Assembly: GCA_028293745.1 (NCBI GenBank)
Contig: JAQGOF010000057.1
Location: 1-53,962 of the forward strand
Reading direction: 5' to 3'
DNA from: Gammaproteobacteria bacterium
Lineage (GTDB): Bacteria; Pseudomonadota; Gammaproteobacteria; Steroidobacterales; Steroidobacteraceae
DNA: 53,962 bases
Shown here: positions 34,618-43,800 of the stretch, in pieces
How the letters are laid out: every line of letters starts with the position of its first letter
How positions within the stretch are numbered: the first letter of the stretch is position 1
Made by a program: the position numbers and the translations under genes
Notes under the pieces: model-generated
Told to the model about the DNA's origin: nothing
The model's database searches: none
Seen by the model: only the letters and a program-made list of their open reading frames with translations

Positions 34618-36417
34618 TTAAGCTGCACGCGTGTGCTCTCGAAGTAGATTGGCGATCAGCGTACGCAGCCGTGCCGGGTTCAGGGGTTTATGGAGAATGG
34701 GCAGTCCGCTCGCCTCGGCATCCCTCAGCCTGTCTGGCCCCGTGTCGCCCGTGACGAGCAGAGCTGGGATATCCACGTTGAACTCGCTCCGCAGTGCCTC
34801 GACCACCTGGATACCGTTCTCGTTGTCTCGCAGACGGTAGTCCGACACGATGAGGTCTGGGAGGCGTTGCACGGCCACCAGCTTGCCCATCATCTCTGCG
34901 CCTGAGCCGGCCGTGAGGACGTCGCATTTCCATTTGCGCAGCAGGGCCGCCATGCCTTCCTGTACAGCGGCCTCATCGTCGATGACGAGCACCAGCGCGT
35001 GGGAGAGATCGAACGCCGCCGTCTCGGGACTGCTCTCCGCGGGCACATAGTCTTCGCGGCAACCGCGCGGCAATGTGATGGAGAACACCGAGCCCTTGCC
35101 CATCGCCGAGCGCAGAGCCACCTGATAGTTCAGAAGCTTTGCCAGGCGCTTGACGATGGCGAGTCCCAGACCCAGGCCTTTGCGCCGATCCCGCTCCGGG
35201 TTGTCGAGCTGATAGAACTCCTGAAAGATCTCCTCGTGTCGGTCGAGAGGAATGCCTTTCCCGCTATCCCAGACTTCGATGCGTACCTCGGGACCCATGC
35301 GCCGACATCCGAGCACGACGCCGCCCGAGTCCGTGTAGCGGACGGCGTTAGAAAGTAGGTTGCGAATCAAACGCCCAAGCAGCGACGGATCGCTTTGCAC
35401 AAACAACGACGTCTTCACGACTCTAAGTGACAGGTGTTTCTGACGCGCAATCTGGGCGTACTCGAAGCGAACGCGATCGAAGACTGCCGCCAGTGGGATG
35501 GTTGTTATATGCGGCTGCACCACCCCCGCGTCGAGCCGAGAGATATCAAGAAGGGCATTGAACAGCTCCTCCATGGCATCGACCGACCTGCGGATGTTGC
35601 CGATCACCTGGCGCTCCCGCGTCGCCAGGGGCGTCTCCTGCAATGCCTGTACGAACAGACCGAGCGCGTGCAGGGGCTGCCGAAGATCATGACTGGCCGC
35701 CGCGAGGAATCGGGACTTGGCGATGTTCGCGTCTTCGGCAGCGTCCTTTTGTTCGCGCAGCTCACCGATCAGCCCAAGGTTCTCGAAGCGCAACTTGATG
35801 GACTCGTCGATGAGGCGATAGACGCGCAGCGCGAACGGCGTCATCAACGACAGGTAGACGAGCATCAGCAGCCCGGTGATGAAATGTAAAGAATCGTGAG
35901 CACGCAGAAACAGCACTGCAGGCAGCAACATGCTGGGGTAGAAGTAAGCGAAGAATGACGGCATGACGGACGCCGACGCGTATATGCACCCTGCGCCCAT
36001 TCCAACGAGGCCCATGACCAGGAAGAACTGATAAGCCAGCGCGTGATGGTCCAGCCCGTCCGGCACGTAGAGCACGATGGCTCCCGCACCCCAGATGAGG
36101 CCGGCCACAGCGGATCCTCCAATACCCAGCCGATACCAAAGGCGCATGTGGGCCGGCGACGGGTTGATCCTGTTGAACGCGCGCCACTGGATCATTCGTG
36201 CGATAACCCAGGCGTAGACAACAGCCATCCAGCAGAGGACTTTTGCGTATCCCACGCCATTGGCCAGAGCGAAGCCCATCAGACTGCAGATCACTGCGCT
36301 TCCAACGAACGCAGTGGGCATATTCCGGTATTGAATGCGGACTTTTTCGGCCGCAATCAGCAACGCACGATCCACGTGTGACGCCAACGCGACCTTTGGG
36401 ACGTCCTGAGAAGACAT
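34618..36417 (-). CDS. Hybrid sensor histidine kinase, paralogue 1
   Basis: 599 residues. The N-terminal membrane part has about six hydrophobic segments (residues 40-205). A HisKA domain follows with the phospho-histidine in AAASHDLRQPLHALGLFVQA, and HATPase_c with an N-box (LIRNLLSNAVRY) and G-boxes (DSGKGIP, GLGLGLAIV). A C-terminal receiver domain has VIDDE and SDYRL (phospho-aspartate). It is closely similar along its length to the kinases at 37426 and 39722, showing a gene duplication. The signal is unknown. It diverges from the NarL-type regulator. Confidence 0.92.
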   Translation of the reverse strand: MSSQDVPKVALASHVDRALLIAAEKVRIQYRNMPTAFVGSAVICSLMGFALANGVGYAKVLCWMAVVYAWVIARMIQWRAFNRINPSPAHMRLWYRLGIGGSAVAGLIWGAGAIVLYVPDGLDHHALAYQFFLVMGLVGMGAGCIYASASVMPSFFAYFYPSMLLPAVLFLRAHDSLHFITGLLMLVYLSLMTPFALRVYRLIDESIKLRFENLGLIGELREQKDAAEDANIAKSRFLAAASHDLRQPLHALGLFVQALQETPLATRERQVIGNIRRSVDAMEELFNALLDISRLDAGVVQPHITTIPLAAVFDRVRFEYAQIARQKHLSLRVVKTSLFVQSDPSLLGRLIRNLLSNAVRYTDSGGVVLGCRRMGPEVRIEVWDSGKGIPLDRHEEIFQEFYQLDNPERDRRKGLGLGLAIVKRLAKLLNYQVALRSAMGKGSVFSITLPRGCREDYVPAESSPETAAFDLSHALVLVIDDEAAVQEGMAALLRKWKCDVLTAGSGAEMMGKLVAVQRLPDLIVSDYRLRDNENGIQVVEALRSEFNVDIPALLVTGDTGPDRLRDAEASGLPILHKPLNPARLRTLIANLLREHTRAA

Positions 36418-36477
36418 GTGTCGATCCTACACCCAACCGCGCTGTGCGATCCCAGGCGCGGATGAGGCTTGTACGAC

Positions 36478-36507
36478 TGTGTAGCGTCGCTGTACGCGTG
36501 TGTAGCG
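36478..36507. promoter_or_regulatory. Two direct repeats, 21 bases apart, upstream of kinase 1
   Basis: TGTGTAGCG occurs at 36478-36486 and 36499-36507 with near-identical flanks (CGCTG on the right). The 21-base spacing is two helical turns, the usual arrangement for response regulator dimers. It lies 60-90 bases before the kinase 1 start, in the divergent gap with the regulator. Confidence 0.4.
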
Positions 36508-36756
36508 CTCGCTGCTGTCGCGGCCGCGCAGCGCTGGCAAACTGCGACATGTCTCAATATGGACAAATAAGTGACGCGCCTATCCGAATGTCGTGCGGTG
36601 GCGAAGCGTGCCGGATGTATATTCAAGGTGGTGCCGATCTTCGTGGCGCAACAGCTGCAACACGCGCAAGCTCACGAAATCAAGGAAGTAGGACCAAGGT
36701 CCACTTGGCGCAACGCCCCACGGCCCGCAGACTGATTGACTGAACCCACCAGAAAA

Positions 36757-37425
36757 ATGCCTCTGAAAGTACTTGTCATCGACGATCATCCTCTCGTGCA
36801 AGAGGGTGTCTCAGCAGCCCTCGAATCCCTCGCGGATGACGTCACGGTCATGGCCGCGCGCGATGCCGAGCAGGGCTTGGGCCTCGCTGCGGAAAATCCC
36901 GACCTCGACCTGGTGTTGCTGGATCTCGCCCTGCCGGGCATGAGCGGATTCAACCTCATTGGCAAACTCCACGAGCGGCTGCCGTCTCTGCCCGTGGTGG
37001 TGCTGTCAGCTCTCGAAGAGCCTGAGAACGTCCGCCACGCGATCAACGCGGGCGCGATGGGATTTGTCCCGAAGTCAGCCGCGACGCGCGTGCTCATCGA
37101 AGTCCTGCAGCAGGTGCTCGAAGGTAACGTAACCGTACCGCTCGCCTTGCAGTCATCCGGACCGCCCATCTCGCATGCTCTGCCCGGCGCTACCGGTGCC
37201 GCGCCGTCTGCTGCCGAGCCTGACGTCGCGCTGCTCACGCTACGGCAGCTCGAGGTGCTCTCGCGCGTGTGCCAGGGCAAAACCAACAAACAGATCGCCA
37301 CGGAATTGGGCCTGTCGGAAAAGACGGTCAAGGCGCACGTCACGGCCATCTTCAAGGTATTGGGGGTGGTGAATAGGACCCAGGCTGTGCTCGTCGCCCG
37401 GCGAGTGGGGATGATCACCAGCTGA
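36757..37425 (+). CDS. NarL/FixJ-type response regulator (LuxR helix-turn-helix)
   Basis: 222 residues from the ATG at 36757 (a TTG at 36736 adds only 7). The receiver domain has VIDDHPLV and LLDLALPGMSG (phospho-Asp 56). A Pro/Ala linker and a LuxR-type C-terminal domain follow (LTLRQLEVLSRVCQGKTNKQ, then LGLSEKTVKAHVTAIFKVLG). It is probably controlled by one or more of the three neighbouring kinases. Its stop at 37423-37425 directly abuts the stop of kinase 2 (37426). Confidence 0.9.
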   Translation: MPLKVLVIDDHPLVQEGVSAALESLADDVTVMAARDAEQGLGLAAENPDLDLVLLDLALPGMSGFNLIGKLHERLPSLPVVVLSALEEPENVRHAINAGAMGFVPKSAATRVLIEVLQQVLEGNVTVPLALQSSGPPISHALPGATGAAPSAAEPDVALLTLRQLEVLSRVCQGKTNKQIATELGLSEKTVKAHVTAIFKVLGVVNRTQAVLVARRVGMITS

Positions 37426-39249
37426 TCAGCTGGCGCGCCGCGAACGCTCGTGCGATTCGTCCATTCTCAGTAGATTCGCGATCAACGTACGCAGCCGCGC
37501 CGGGTTGAGCGGCTTGTGAAGTACGGGTAGCCCCGCGACTTCCTGATCGCGCGTCGAGCGCTCGGTATCACCGGTCAACAACACCGCGGGTATCTCAGTG
37601 TTGAACTCGCCGCGCAGCATGTCAATGATAGACAGTGTAGGGCCCGCGCCCAGTGTCGCGGGGGCGCGCGGCCGGTAGTCGGAAATGATCAGACTCGGCA
37701 CGCGGTGGACCAACGCCAGCTTGTCCTTCATCTCCTCGCCCGAGGAGGCTGCGATGACGTCGCAATTCCACTTGCCGAGCAGGGTCTCCATTGCCTGCAG
37801 TACGGCGGGCTCCGAGTCGATCACGAGTATCAGAACACCGGTCAGATCGAAGGCCGTGGTGTGCTCGACTGCGGTATTGGCGATTACATCCTGTTCGCGG
37901 CCGCGAGGCACGCTGACGCAGAACACTGATCCCTTACCCGGAATCGAGCGCACGCGGACCTCATGATCCAGCAGCTTCGCCAGGCGATCGACGATGGCGA
38001 GTCCCAAGCCGAGCCCTTTGCGAGGGTCCCGGTCCGCCGGGTCGATCTGCGTGAACTCCCGAAAGATCTCGCGATGCTTCTCGGGCGCAATACCTCGCCC
38101 GCTGTCCCAGACTTCGACCCTGAGTCCGCCATCCTGACGCCGGCACCCGAGAACGAGGCCACCCCGATCGGTGTACCGGACGGCGTTCGATACGAGGTTG
38201 CGGACGATTCGTTCAAACAGCGAGGCATCGGTGCACACGTAAGCCGATGTTTTCATGACTCGAAGCTGGAGGCCCTTCTGTTTCGCGATCGGCCCGTATT
38301 CGAAGCTCAGGCGATCGAATACCGAGGTCAGTCCGAATGTCTCGAAGCGGGGCCGCACGACGCCTGCATCCAGCCGCGAAATATCCATCAGGGCATCGAA
38401 CAACTCTTCCATCGCATCGACGGAGCGCCGGATATTGCCGACGATGTGTCGTTCCTGCGAGGCAATCGTGGACTCCTGGAGCGCTTGAACGAACAGCCCC
38501 AGTGCGTGCAGCGGCTGACGCAGATCGTGGCTCGCAACAGCGAGGAAGCGTGATTTCGCCACGTTGGCTTCTTCGGCAGCTTCCTTCTGCCGGCGCAGCT
38601 CTTCCATCAGATCGGCATTCTGCAGCCGCACGTTTACCGACTCCAGAAACGTCCGTGAGACGCGCGCGGCGAATTGCACCACGATCGGCAACAGCAGCAC
38701 GGTGGCAATGCCTATCGCGACATGAACCCGATCGCCATCCAGCAGGAACGGCACGGCTGTCAGCAGGAAGCTCGGGCAAACGAAAGCGAGGAATGCCGGC
38801 ATCAGCGGCGCGGTCATGTATGTGGAGGTAAAGCCGAGACCGGTCGTGGCGACCAGTACGAAGAGCTGATGCGACAGGCTCGTACGATCGTGCAGCACGA
38901 TTCCGCCAACTCCCCACAACACGCCGGAGAGGCCGCCTGCTGCAATGGCGAGCCGCCCCCAGCGCGCAATCTTCGGTACGGAGGGGTTGGCTTGCTTGAA
39001 CCAACGCCACAGTGCAAAGCGCGCCAGCGACAGTATGTAAATCGCCACCAGCCACGGCAGCATCACGTTGAGGCTCAGCCTGTCATAAAGCATTGCAACA
39101 ACGACGGTTGCAACGAGCGCCGAGCCGAAGAACGCGCCGGGCATAACCCGGTACTGCGCACGGATCTGCTCAGCCCGGATCAGCAGCGCCCGCTCGATAG
39201 CGGCGGCTGCGGCGGGGCGCGAGGGGGAACCGACATCCAGTGTCTGCAT
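37426..39249 (-). CDS. Hybrid sensor histidine kinase, paralogue 2, with altered receiver
   Basis: 607 residues, same layout as paralogue 1: about six membrane segments, HisKA with VASHDLRQPLHALGLFVQAL, HATPase_c (LVSNAVRY, GLGLGLAIV), and a receiver. In the receiver the first acidic pair reads VIDSEP instead of VIDDE, so one metal-binding aspartate is serine, and after SDYR there is an insert (APATLGAGPT). The phospho-accepting Asp is still present. The receiver may be impaired or tuned. It converges with the NarL regulator. Confidence 0.9.
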   Translation of the reverse strand: MQTLDVGSPSRPAAAAAIERALLIRAEQIRAQYRVMPGAFFGSALVATVVVAMLYDRLSLNVMLPWLVAIYILSLARFALWRWFKQANPSVPKIARWGRLAIAAGGLSGVLWGVGGIVLHDRTSLSHQLFVLVATTGLGFTSTYMTAPLMPAFLAFVCPSFLLTAVPFLLDGDRVHVAIGIATVLLLPIVVQFAARVSRTFLESVNVRLQNADLMEELRRQKEAAEEANVAKSRFLAVASHDLRQPLHALGLFVQALQESTIASQERHIVGNIRRSVDAMEELFDALMDISRLDAGVVRPRFETFGLTSVFDRLSFEYGPIAKQKGLQLRVMKTSAYVCTDASLFERIVRNLVSNAVRYTDRGGLVLGCRRQDGGLRVEVWDSGRGIAPEKHREIFREFTQIDPADRDPRKGLGLGLAIVDRLAKLLDHEVRVRSIPGKGSVFCVSVPRGREQDVIANTAVEHTTAFDLTGVLILVIDSEPAVLQAMETLLGKWNCDVIAASSGEEMKDKLALVHRVPSLIISDYRPRAPATLGAGPTLSIIDMLRGEFNTEIPAVLLTGDTERSTRDQEVAGLPVLHKPLNPARLRTLIANLLRMDESHERSRRAS

Positions 39250-39311
39250 GGCGCGCGATCCTATCAGCAGCGGCCCACGGTCTATAGACCCGGGCCTATA
39301 CTGGCGGATAT

Positions 39312-39677
39312 ATGGCTGACCCTGTCGCGACTGAAATCAAGGTACGCAGCAAATCCCGGCTGCTGGAAGTGTGTTTTGCGGACGGTAATCGGTTCGAGCT
39401 GCCGTTCGAGTACCTGCGTGTGCACTCGCCCTCGGCGGAAGTCAAAGGACACGGTCCGGGGCAGGAAGTGCTGGTGCTGGGTAAGGAAAATGTCGGCATC
39501 CGTGCCGTGGAGCCCATCGGGCAATATGCCGTCAAAATTGTGTTCGATGACGGCCATGACACCGGCCTGTTCACCTGGCGGTATCTGCACGAGCTCGGAC
39601 GGGATCGGGCGGTGAACTGGGCGCGCTACCAGGAGCGGCGCGACAAAGCGGTCAGCCAGCCGTCGCCGCGCAAGTAG
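39312..39677 (+). CDS. DUF971 / gamma-butyrobetaine hydroxylase N-terminal-like protein
   Basis: 121 residues, a single DUF971 domain: LEVCFADGNRFELPFEYLRV near the start, then FDDGHDTGLFTWRYLHELGR, the usual C-terminal signature. Stand-alone DUF971 genes typically precede ubiE in gammaproteobacteria; here kinase 3 on the other strand lies between them. The family has a Zn-binding fold and no clear function in this form. It diverges from kinase 2 (62-base gap). Confidence 0.85.
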   Translation: MADPVATEIKVRSKSRLLEVCFADGNRFELPFEYLRVHSPSAEVKGHGPGQEVLVLGKENVGIRAVEPIGQYAVKIVFDDGHDTGLFTWRYLHELGRDRAVNWARYQERRDKAVSQPSPRK

Positions 39678-39721
39678 TCGACTTCGGTTCATCGCCGCAC
39701 CTCACTTGTCTTTCCGTAGGC

Positions 39722-41545
39722 TCAAGCTGCCCGTGTCCGCTCCCGGCGCAGATTTGCGATCAGCGCTCGCAGCCGGGAAGGATTCAGGGGTTTGTGAAGA
39801 ACGTGCAGCCCGCTCTCCTCGGCTTCTCGTAACTGCTCCATCCCTGTATCGCCCGTTATCAGCAATGCGGGGACCTGTGCGTTGAATTCCTCACGCAACC
39901 GCGCGATGACCTCGATGCCGTTCTCTGCGCCCTGCAGTCGATAATCCGCGACAATGAGATCGGGCATTCGCTGGATCGAGACGAGTTTCTCCAGCATTTC
40001 CGTGCAGGATTCAGCGACAACGACTTCGCAGCGCCATTTGCCCATCAGCGCAAGCATACTGTTACGCACGTCGGGTTCGTCATCAACCAACAGAATCAAC
40101 GAGTTGGCTACGTCGCGATCGACGACAATCTGACCATCCGCCTCTCCAGGCACGAATTCCTCGCGCCGCCCTCGAGGCACTGACACGGCAAACACGGATC
40201 CTTTGCCGAGCTGCGACCGCAGCTCTAGTGAATGATCGAGCAGCTTCACGAGCCGCTCGACGATGGCCAGTCCGAGGCCCAACCCTTTTCGCCGGTCTCG
40301 CTGCGGATTTTCGAGCTGTCGGAACTCCTGAAAAATTTCCCGAAACTTGTCCTTGGGAATCCCTCGTCCGGAATCCCAGATTTCAATTCGTACTGCAGCA
40401 TCGCTGCGGCGCGCACCGAGGATGATCTGGCCCCGGTCGGTATAACGAACTGCGTTGGCGACCAGGTTGCGCATGATGCGTTCGAGCAGTACGGGGTCAC
40501 TGCGTACGAACAGTGAGTTGCGCACTACCGAGAGAGAAAGATCTTTCTGGCGCGCTGTGGGCTCGTACTCGAGCCGGACTCGCTCCATCAGTGGGCCTAA
40601 GGGAATTGTCGTTATACGGGCACGCACGATGCCCGCATCGAGGCGGGAAACATCGAGGAGCGAGTTGAAGAGGTCCTCCATCGCATCCACGGAACGTCGG
40701 ATGTTACCGACGACCGCACGCCCCTCCGCCGGGAGGGAATGTTCTTGCAGTGCGTCGACAAAAAAACCCAGCGCATGCAGTGGCTGACGCAGGTCGTGAC
40801 CGGCCGCGGCCAGGAAGCGTGATTTGGCCACGTTGGCCTCTTCCGCTGCCCCCCGGGCCTCCTCGGCAGCCAGCGTTTGGTTTCTCAGCTCCTGGATGAG
40901 ATCGATGTTTTCAAATCGCAGCGCGATGGCGCGGCCAATAGTGCGGGAGATCCCGTAGGTGAAGTGAGTGGCCGCGGCCACGAAGACGAACAGCATCGCG
41001 CCGAGCGTGACGTGTACTGAATCGCCTTCCATGAAGAACGGAACGGACGATAGCAGCACGCTCGGGACCAAGTAGGCCATGACGGCGGCAAACGCTGGCG
41101 CAGAGGCGTAAGCGGCCCCTGCGCCCATTCCAAACTGCGTGATGAGCAGCAGGAACTGGCTCGCCGGGCTATGGGACGCATACAACGCAATGCCGCCCAC
41201 GCCCCAAGTGAATCCGTTTACGCCGGAACCGAGGAGCGCAATACGCCGCCACCGCAGGGCATTGGCGGGGTTCGGGGGGGTTCTATTGAAACGGTGCCAG
41301 AGGAACAGGCGGGCGCCGGCGACCACATAGATTGCGCTGATCCACCAGACCAGCCGCTCCAGGGAAACGGTCTCCTGAAGAGCGAGGCACAGGAGGGCTG
41401 AGATGATTGCATTGACGGCAACGGCGGTCGGAAGGTTGCGGTATTGCGCACGCACCAGCTCGGCGGCTACCAGTCCAGCCCTTCCAGGGCGATCCGCCTG
41501 CCCGCTCGCACCGTGCACAGAAGGCTCAGTGTCCGCACTCCCCAT
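39722..41545 (-). CDS. Hybrid sensor histidine kinase, paralogue 3
   Basis: 607 residues from the ATG at 41545; longer starts (GTG at 41644, ATG at 41581) exist but this one aligns best with the other two paralogues. Layout: about six membrane segments, a helix rich in Glu/Ala (EEARGAAEEANVAKSRFLAA), HisKA AGHDLRQPLHALGFFVDAL, HATPase_c, and a receiver with LVDDEP and ADYRLQGAENG. The last 25 residues (LHKPLNPSRLRALIANLRRE) are nearly the same as in the other two. It lies between DUF971 and ubiE. Confidence 0.9.
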   Translation of the reverse strand: MGSADTEPSVHGASGQADRPGRAGLVAAELVRAQYRNLPTAVAVNAIISALLCLALQETVSLERLVWWISAIYVVAGARLFLWHRFNRTPPNPANALRWRRIALLGSGVNGFTWGVGGIALYASHSPASQFLLLITQFGMGAGAAYASAPAFAAVMAYLVPSVLLSSVPFFMEGDSVHVTLGAMLFVFVAAATHFTYGISRTIGRAIALRFENIDLIQELRNQTLAAEEARGAAEEANVAKSRFLAAAGHDLRQPLHALGFFVDALQEHSLPAEGRAVVGNIRRSVDAMEDLFNSLLDVSRLDAGIVRARITTIPLGPLMERVRLEYEPTARQKDLSLSVVRNSLFVRSDPVLLERIMRNLVANAVRYTDRGQIILGARRSDAAVRIEIWDSGRGIPKDKFREIFQEFRQLENPQRDRRKGLGLGLAIVERLVKLLDHSLELRSQLGKGSVFAVSVPRGRREEFVPGEADGQIVVDRDVANSLILLVDDEPDVRNSMLALMGKWRCEVVVAESCTEMLEKLVSIQRMPDLIVADYRLQGAENGIEVIARLREEFNAQVPALLITGDTGMEQLREAEESGLHVLHKPLNPSRLRALIANLRRERTRAA

Positions 41546-41644
41546 GCTCGCGATGCTAGCAGTGTGTCCGGGAACCGACATCAGAATCGATGCGGAACCG
41601 GCAGTTCGGCCCGCTGCTACGCAGCAGGGAAACTCCTGAAACAC

Positions 41645-41678
41645 AAAGAAAAAGGCCGGGCTTTTTTAAGGCCCGGCC
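41645..41678 (-). terminator. Strong leftward terminator with no obvious parent gene
   Basis: GGCCGGGC/GCCCGGCC form an 8-bp stem with a 9-base loop; read leftward it runs into TTTTTCTTT. It lies upstream of kinase 3, where no minus-strand gene ends. In the other direction only CTTTCC follows, so it is weaker there. Confidence 0.75.
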
Positions 41679-41898
41679 CTTTCCTGTCTCAAGACCCCCG
41701 TATCCGTGTCGATTCTGCGCAGCGCTGCTTCAAAAAAGCAACAAAAAAAAGCGCATCGGGCGAATCCCCGGGCAGGAGGCTGAGAGCCAGGCGCAACGGT
41801 GACCCGGAACGGGGGCGCCCACGGCAGCTCGTACATACCCCAACTGTGGCCGGTTGCAGTGCCATAATGAGCCAGGGAGATTCGGCAAGCACAGGGTG
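41679..41898. other. Non-coding stretch upstream of ubiE, possible small RNA
   Basis: Between the terminator and ubiE there is no good frame. On the minus strand a GC-rich, structured stretch is followed by TTTTTTTT (near 41742-41749) and then by the terminator, which would suit a small RNA. On the plus strand an extended -10 (TGCCATAAT near 41860) may serve ubiE. Confidence 0.35.
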
Positions 41899-42648
41899 AT
41901 GACGGACAAAGGCTCTACGGACTTCGGCTTCGAGCGCGTCCCCTGGCGGGACAAGGCTCGGCGCGTGCGCGGCGTGTTCGACTCGGTAGCCGGCAACTAC
42001 GACCTGATGAACGACCTTATGTCAGGGGGCGCTCACCGGCTGTGGAAGCAATTCACGCTATCGCTTGCCAATCTGCGCACCGGACAGAGTGCACTCGACG
42101 TAGCCGGCGGCACGGGCGACCTCGCGGCGGGGCTTGCGAAGCAGGTGGGCCAAAAGGGCCTGGTCGTCCTCACCGATATCAATGCGGCCATGCTGGGGCG
42201 GGGGCGGGAACGCCTCCTCGATGCGGGCTTCGCGGGCAACCTGCGTTATGTGCAGGCGAATGCCGAACGTCTGCCGTTTGCCGACTCCAGTTTCGACTGC
42301 ATCACGATTGGCTTTGGCCTGCGCAACGTCACCGACAAGCCGGCCGCGCTCGCCTCCATGCGCCGGGTGTTGAAGCCCGGCGGCCAACTGCTCGTTCTGG
42401 AGTTCTCGCAGCCGGTCCTGCCCGCCCTGAAGCCGTTATATGACACATACTCCTTTCGCGTGCTGCCGTTGCTCGGCAAGCTGATAGCACGGGATGAGGC
42501 CAGCTACCGGTATCTGGCGGAGTCCATCCGCATGCATCCCGGCCAGGAGGCGCTGCTGGAAATGCTGAAGTCTGCGGGACTCGAAGGGTGCCGGTACCAC
42601 AACCTCGCGGGTGGTATCGTCGCAGTCCATCGCGGCTACAAGTCCTGA
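41899..42648 (+). CDS. ubiE: Ubiquinone/menaquinone C-methyltransferase UbiE
   Basis: 249 residues, full length. The N-terminal [19 protein letters not shown] and the UbiE signature [21 protein letters not shown] motif [13 protein letters not shown], the second signature [15 protein letters not shown], and the C-terminal end [16 protein letters not shown] are all intact. It methylates the demethylated quinol precursor at the inner membrane. The ATG at 41899 follows a weak AGGG. Confidence 0.95.
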   Translation: MTDKGSTDFGFERVPWRDKARRVRGVFDSVAGNYDLMNDLMSGGAHRLWKQFTLSLANLRTGQSALDVAGGTGDLAAGLAKQVGQKGLVVLTDINAAMLGRGRERLLDAGFAGNLRYVQANAERLPFADSSFDCITIGFGLRNVTDKPAALASMRRVLKPGGQLLVLEFSQPVLPALKPLYDTYSFRVLPLLGKLIARDEASYRYLAESIRMHPGQEALLEMLKSAGLEGCRYHNLAGGIVAVHRGYKS

Positions 42649-42880
42649 CTCGCCATAACCCGACACTGTACGGCCTTACGTCCTGCTCAGGATGTGCCGA
42701 CAATAACAGCGTCGGGCCGCCAGCTGCGGCGCGCGGGCGGGCAATGAGACTTGCGACCGTGACTGCGGCGAACGCGGCACGGTACGCTTAGCCGTGTCGG
42801 CGAACGAAAGCTCACCGGCAGGCATTCGCTTCAGGGAATCGTTGTTATATTTAGGATCAGCGTAAGCCACAGACCGCGAC

Positions 42881-43714
42881 ATGAAAGAGGTAATCCTTCT
42901 TCTCGATGACGATCTTACGACGCTGACAGTGCTGGAGCGCGCACTGGGTGGTGCGGGCTTCAACTGCTGCAGCAGCAGCGACCCGAAGCAGGCTTTGTCG
43001 ATCGTTGCTGCGAAAGATGAGATCGCCGTAGTGGTGACCGACCTGTACATGCCCCACATGAACGGCCTGCAATTCGCGCAGGCCTTGAGCGAGACTGCGC
43101 TCGGCCGTCCCACGCCGCGCGTGCTGCTGCTCACGGCTCAACCGTCCCTGGAGTCAGCGATTGGCGCGCTCCGCGGCGGTGCCTGTGATTTTCTGGTGAA
43201 GCCCGTGAGCACCGCGGACCTGGTGGCTGCCGTGACTCGCGCGCTCGATCGAGCGCGCCAGGACCGCCTGATCCACCGCGGTCGTGCGCCGGATGTAGCC
43301 CAGCACGCTCTTCCGGGAGCCGTCCAGGCGACGGGACGCAAGGCGAAGGTCCCTGTGCTCGATACGATCGAGAGGCTGCGGCGGCTGCGCAGCCGGTATG
43401 ACGAACACAAACTCGATGATGTTGCGTGGGAGTTGCTGCTCGAATTGCTGCGGACCGAGCAGGGCGAGCACAAGCTGTCGGTCTCGGCTCTGACCATTTC
43501 GATTCCCGGGGTGTCGGCAACAACCTCGCTCCGGCGGATCGGTGAGCTGACCGCGCGGGGCTATGTTGACCGGGTGCCCGATGCGCGCGATGGACGGCGC
43601 GATTTCGTGGCGCTCACATTGAAGGCGCACGAGCTGCTGAAGGACTATCTGGCCGACGTTGACCGCTATCTGACAGACATACATTCGAGTGGGCCGGCGG
43701 CATCGGCACCTTGA
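42881..43714 (+). CDS. Response regulator with winged-helix output domain
   Basis: 277 residues. The receiver (residues 1-125) has LLLDDD, phospho-Asp 54 in VVVTDLYMPHMNG, LLLTAQ and FLVKP. A linker leads to a MarR-like winged helix: SVSALTISIPGVSATTSLRR as the recognition region and RVPDARDGRRDFVALT as the wing. This receiver/MarR-type pairing is uncommon. It lies between ubiE and ubiJ and has no paired kinase gene, so one of the three hybrid kinases is a possible partner. Confidence 0.82.
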   Translation: MKEVILLLDDDLTTLTVLERALGGAGFNCCSSSDPKQALSIVAAKDEIAVVVTDLYMPHMNGLQFAQALSETALGRPTPRVLLLTAQPSLESAIGALRGGACDFLVKPVSTADLVAAVTRALDRARQDRLIHRGRAPDVAQHALPGAVQATGRKAKVPVLDTIERLRRLRSRYDEHKLDDVAWELLLELLRTEQGEHKLSVSALTISIPGVSATTSLRRIGELTARGYVDRVPDARDGRRDFVALTLKAHELLKDYLADVDRYLTDIHSSGPAASAP

Positions 43715-43800
43715 GAGGCGGCGGCCAGTGCCGCGCATTGAAGGTCGCGGCTCGCGCCGCGCCTTGGACAAACCCGACACAGGGACGAGTTGGCCCGAGC

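Noticed and set aside
41700..41880. Lys/Arg-rich plus-strand reading (CFKKATKKSASGE...) as a histone H1- or PhaF-like tail
   Set aside because: Only about 30 residues look basic, with no start and no conserved N-terminal part.
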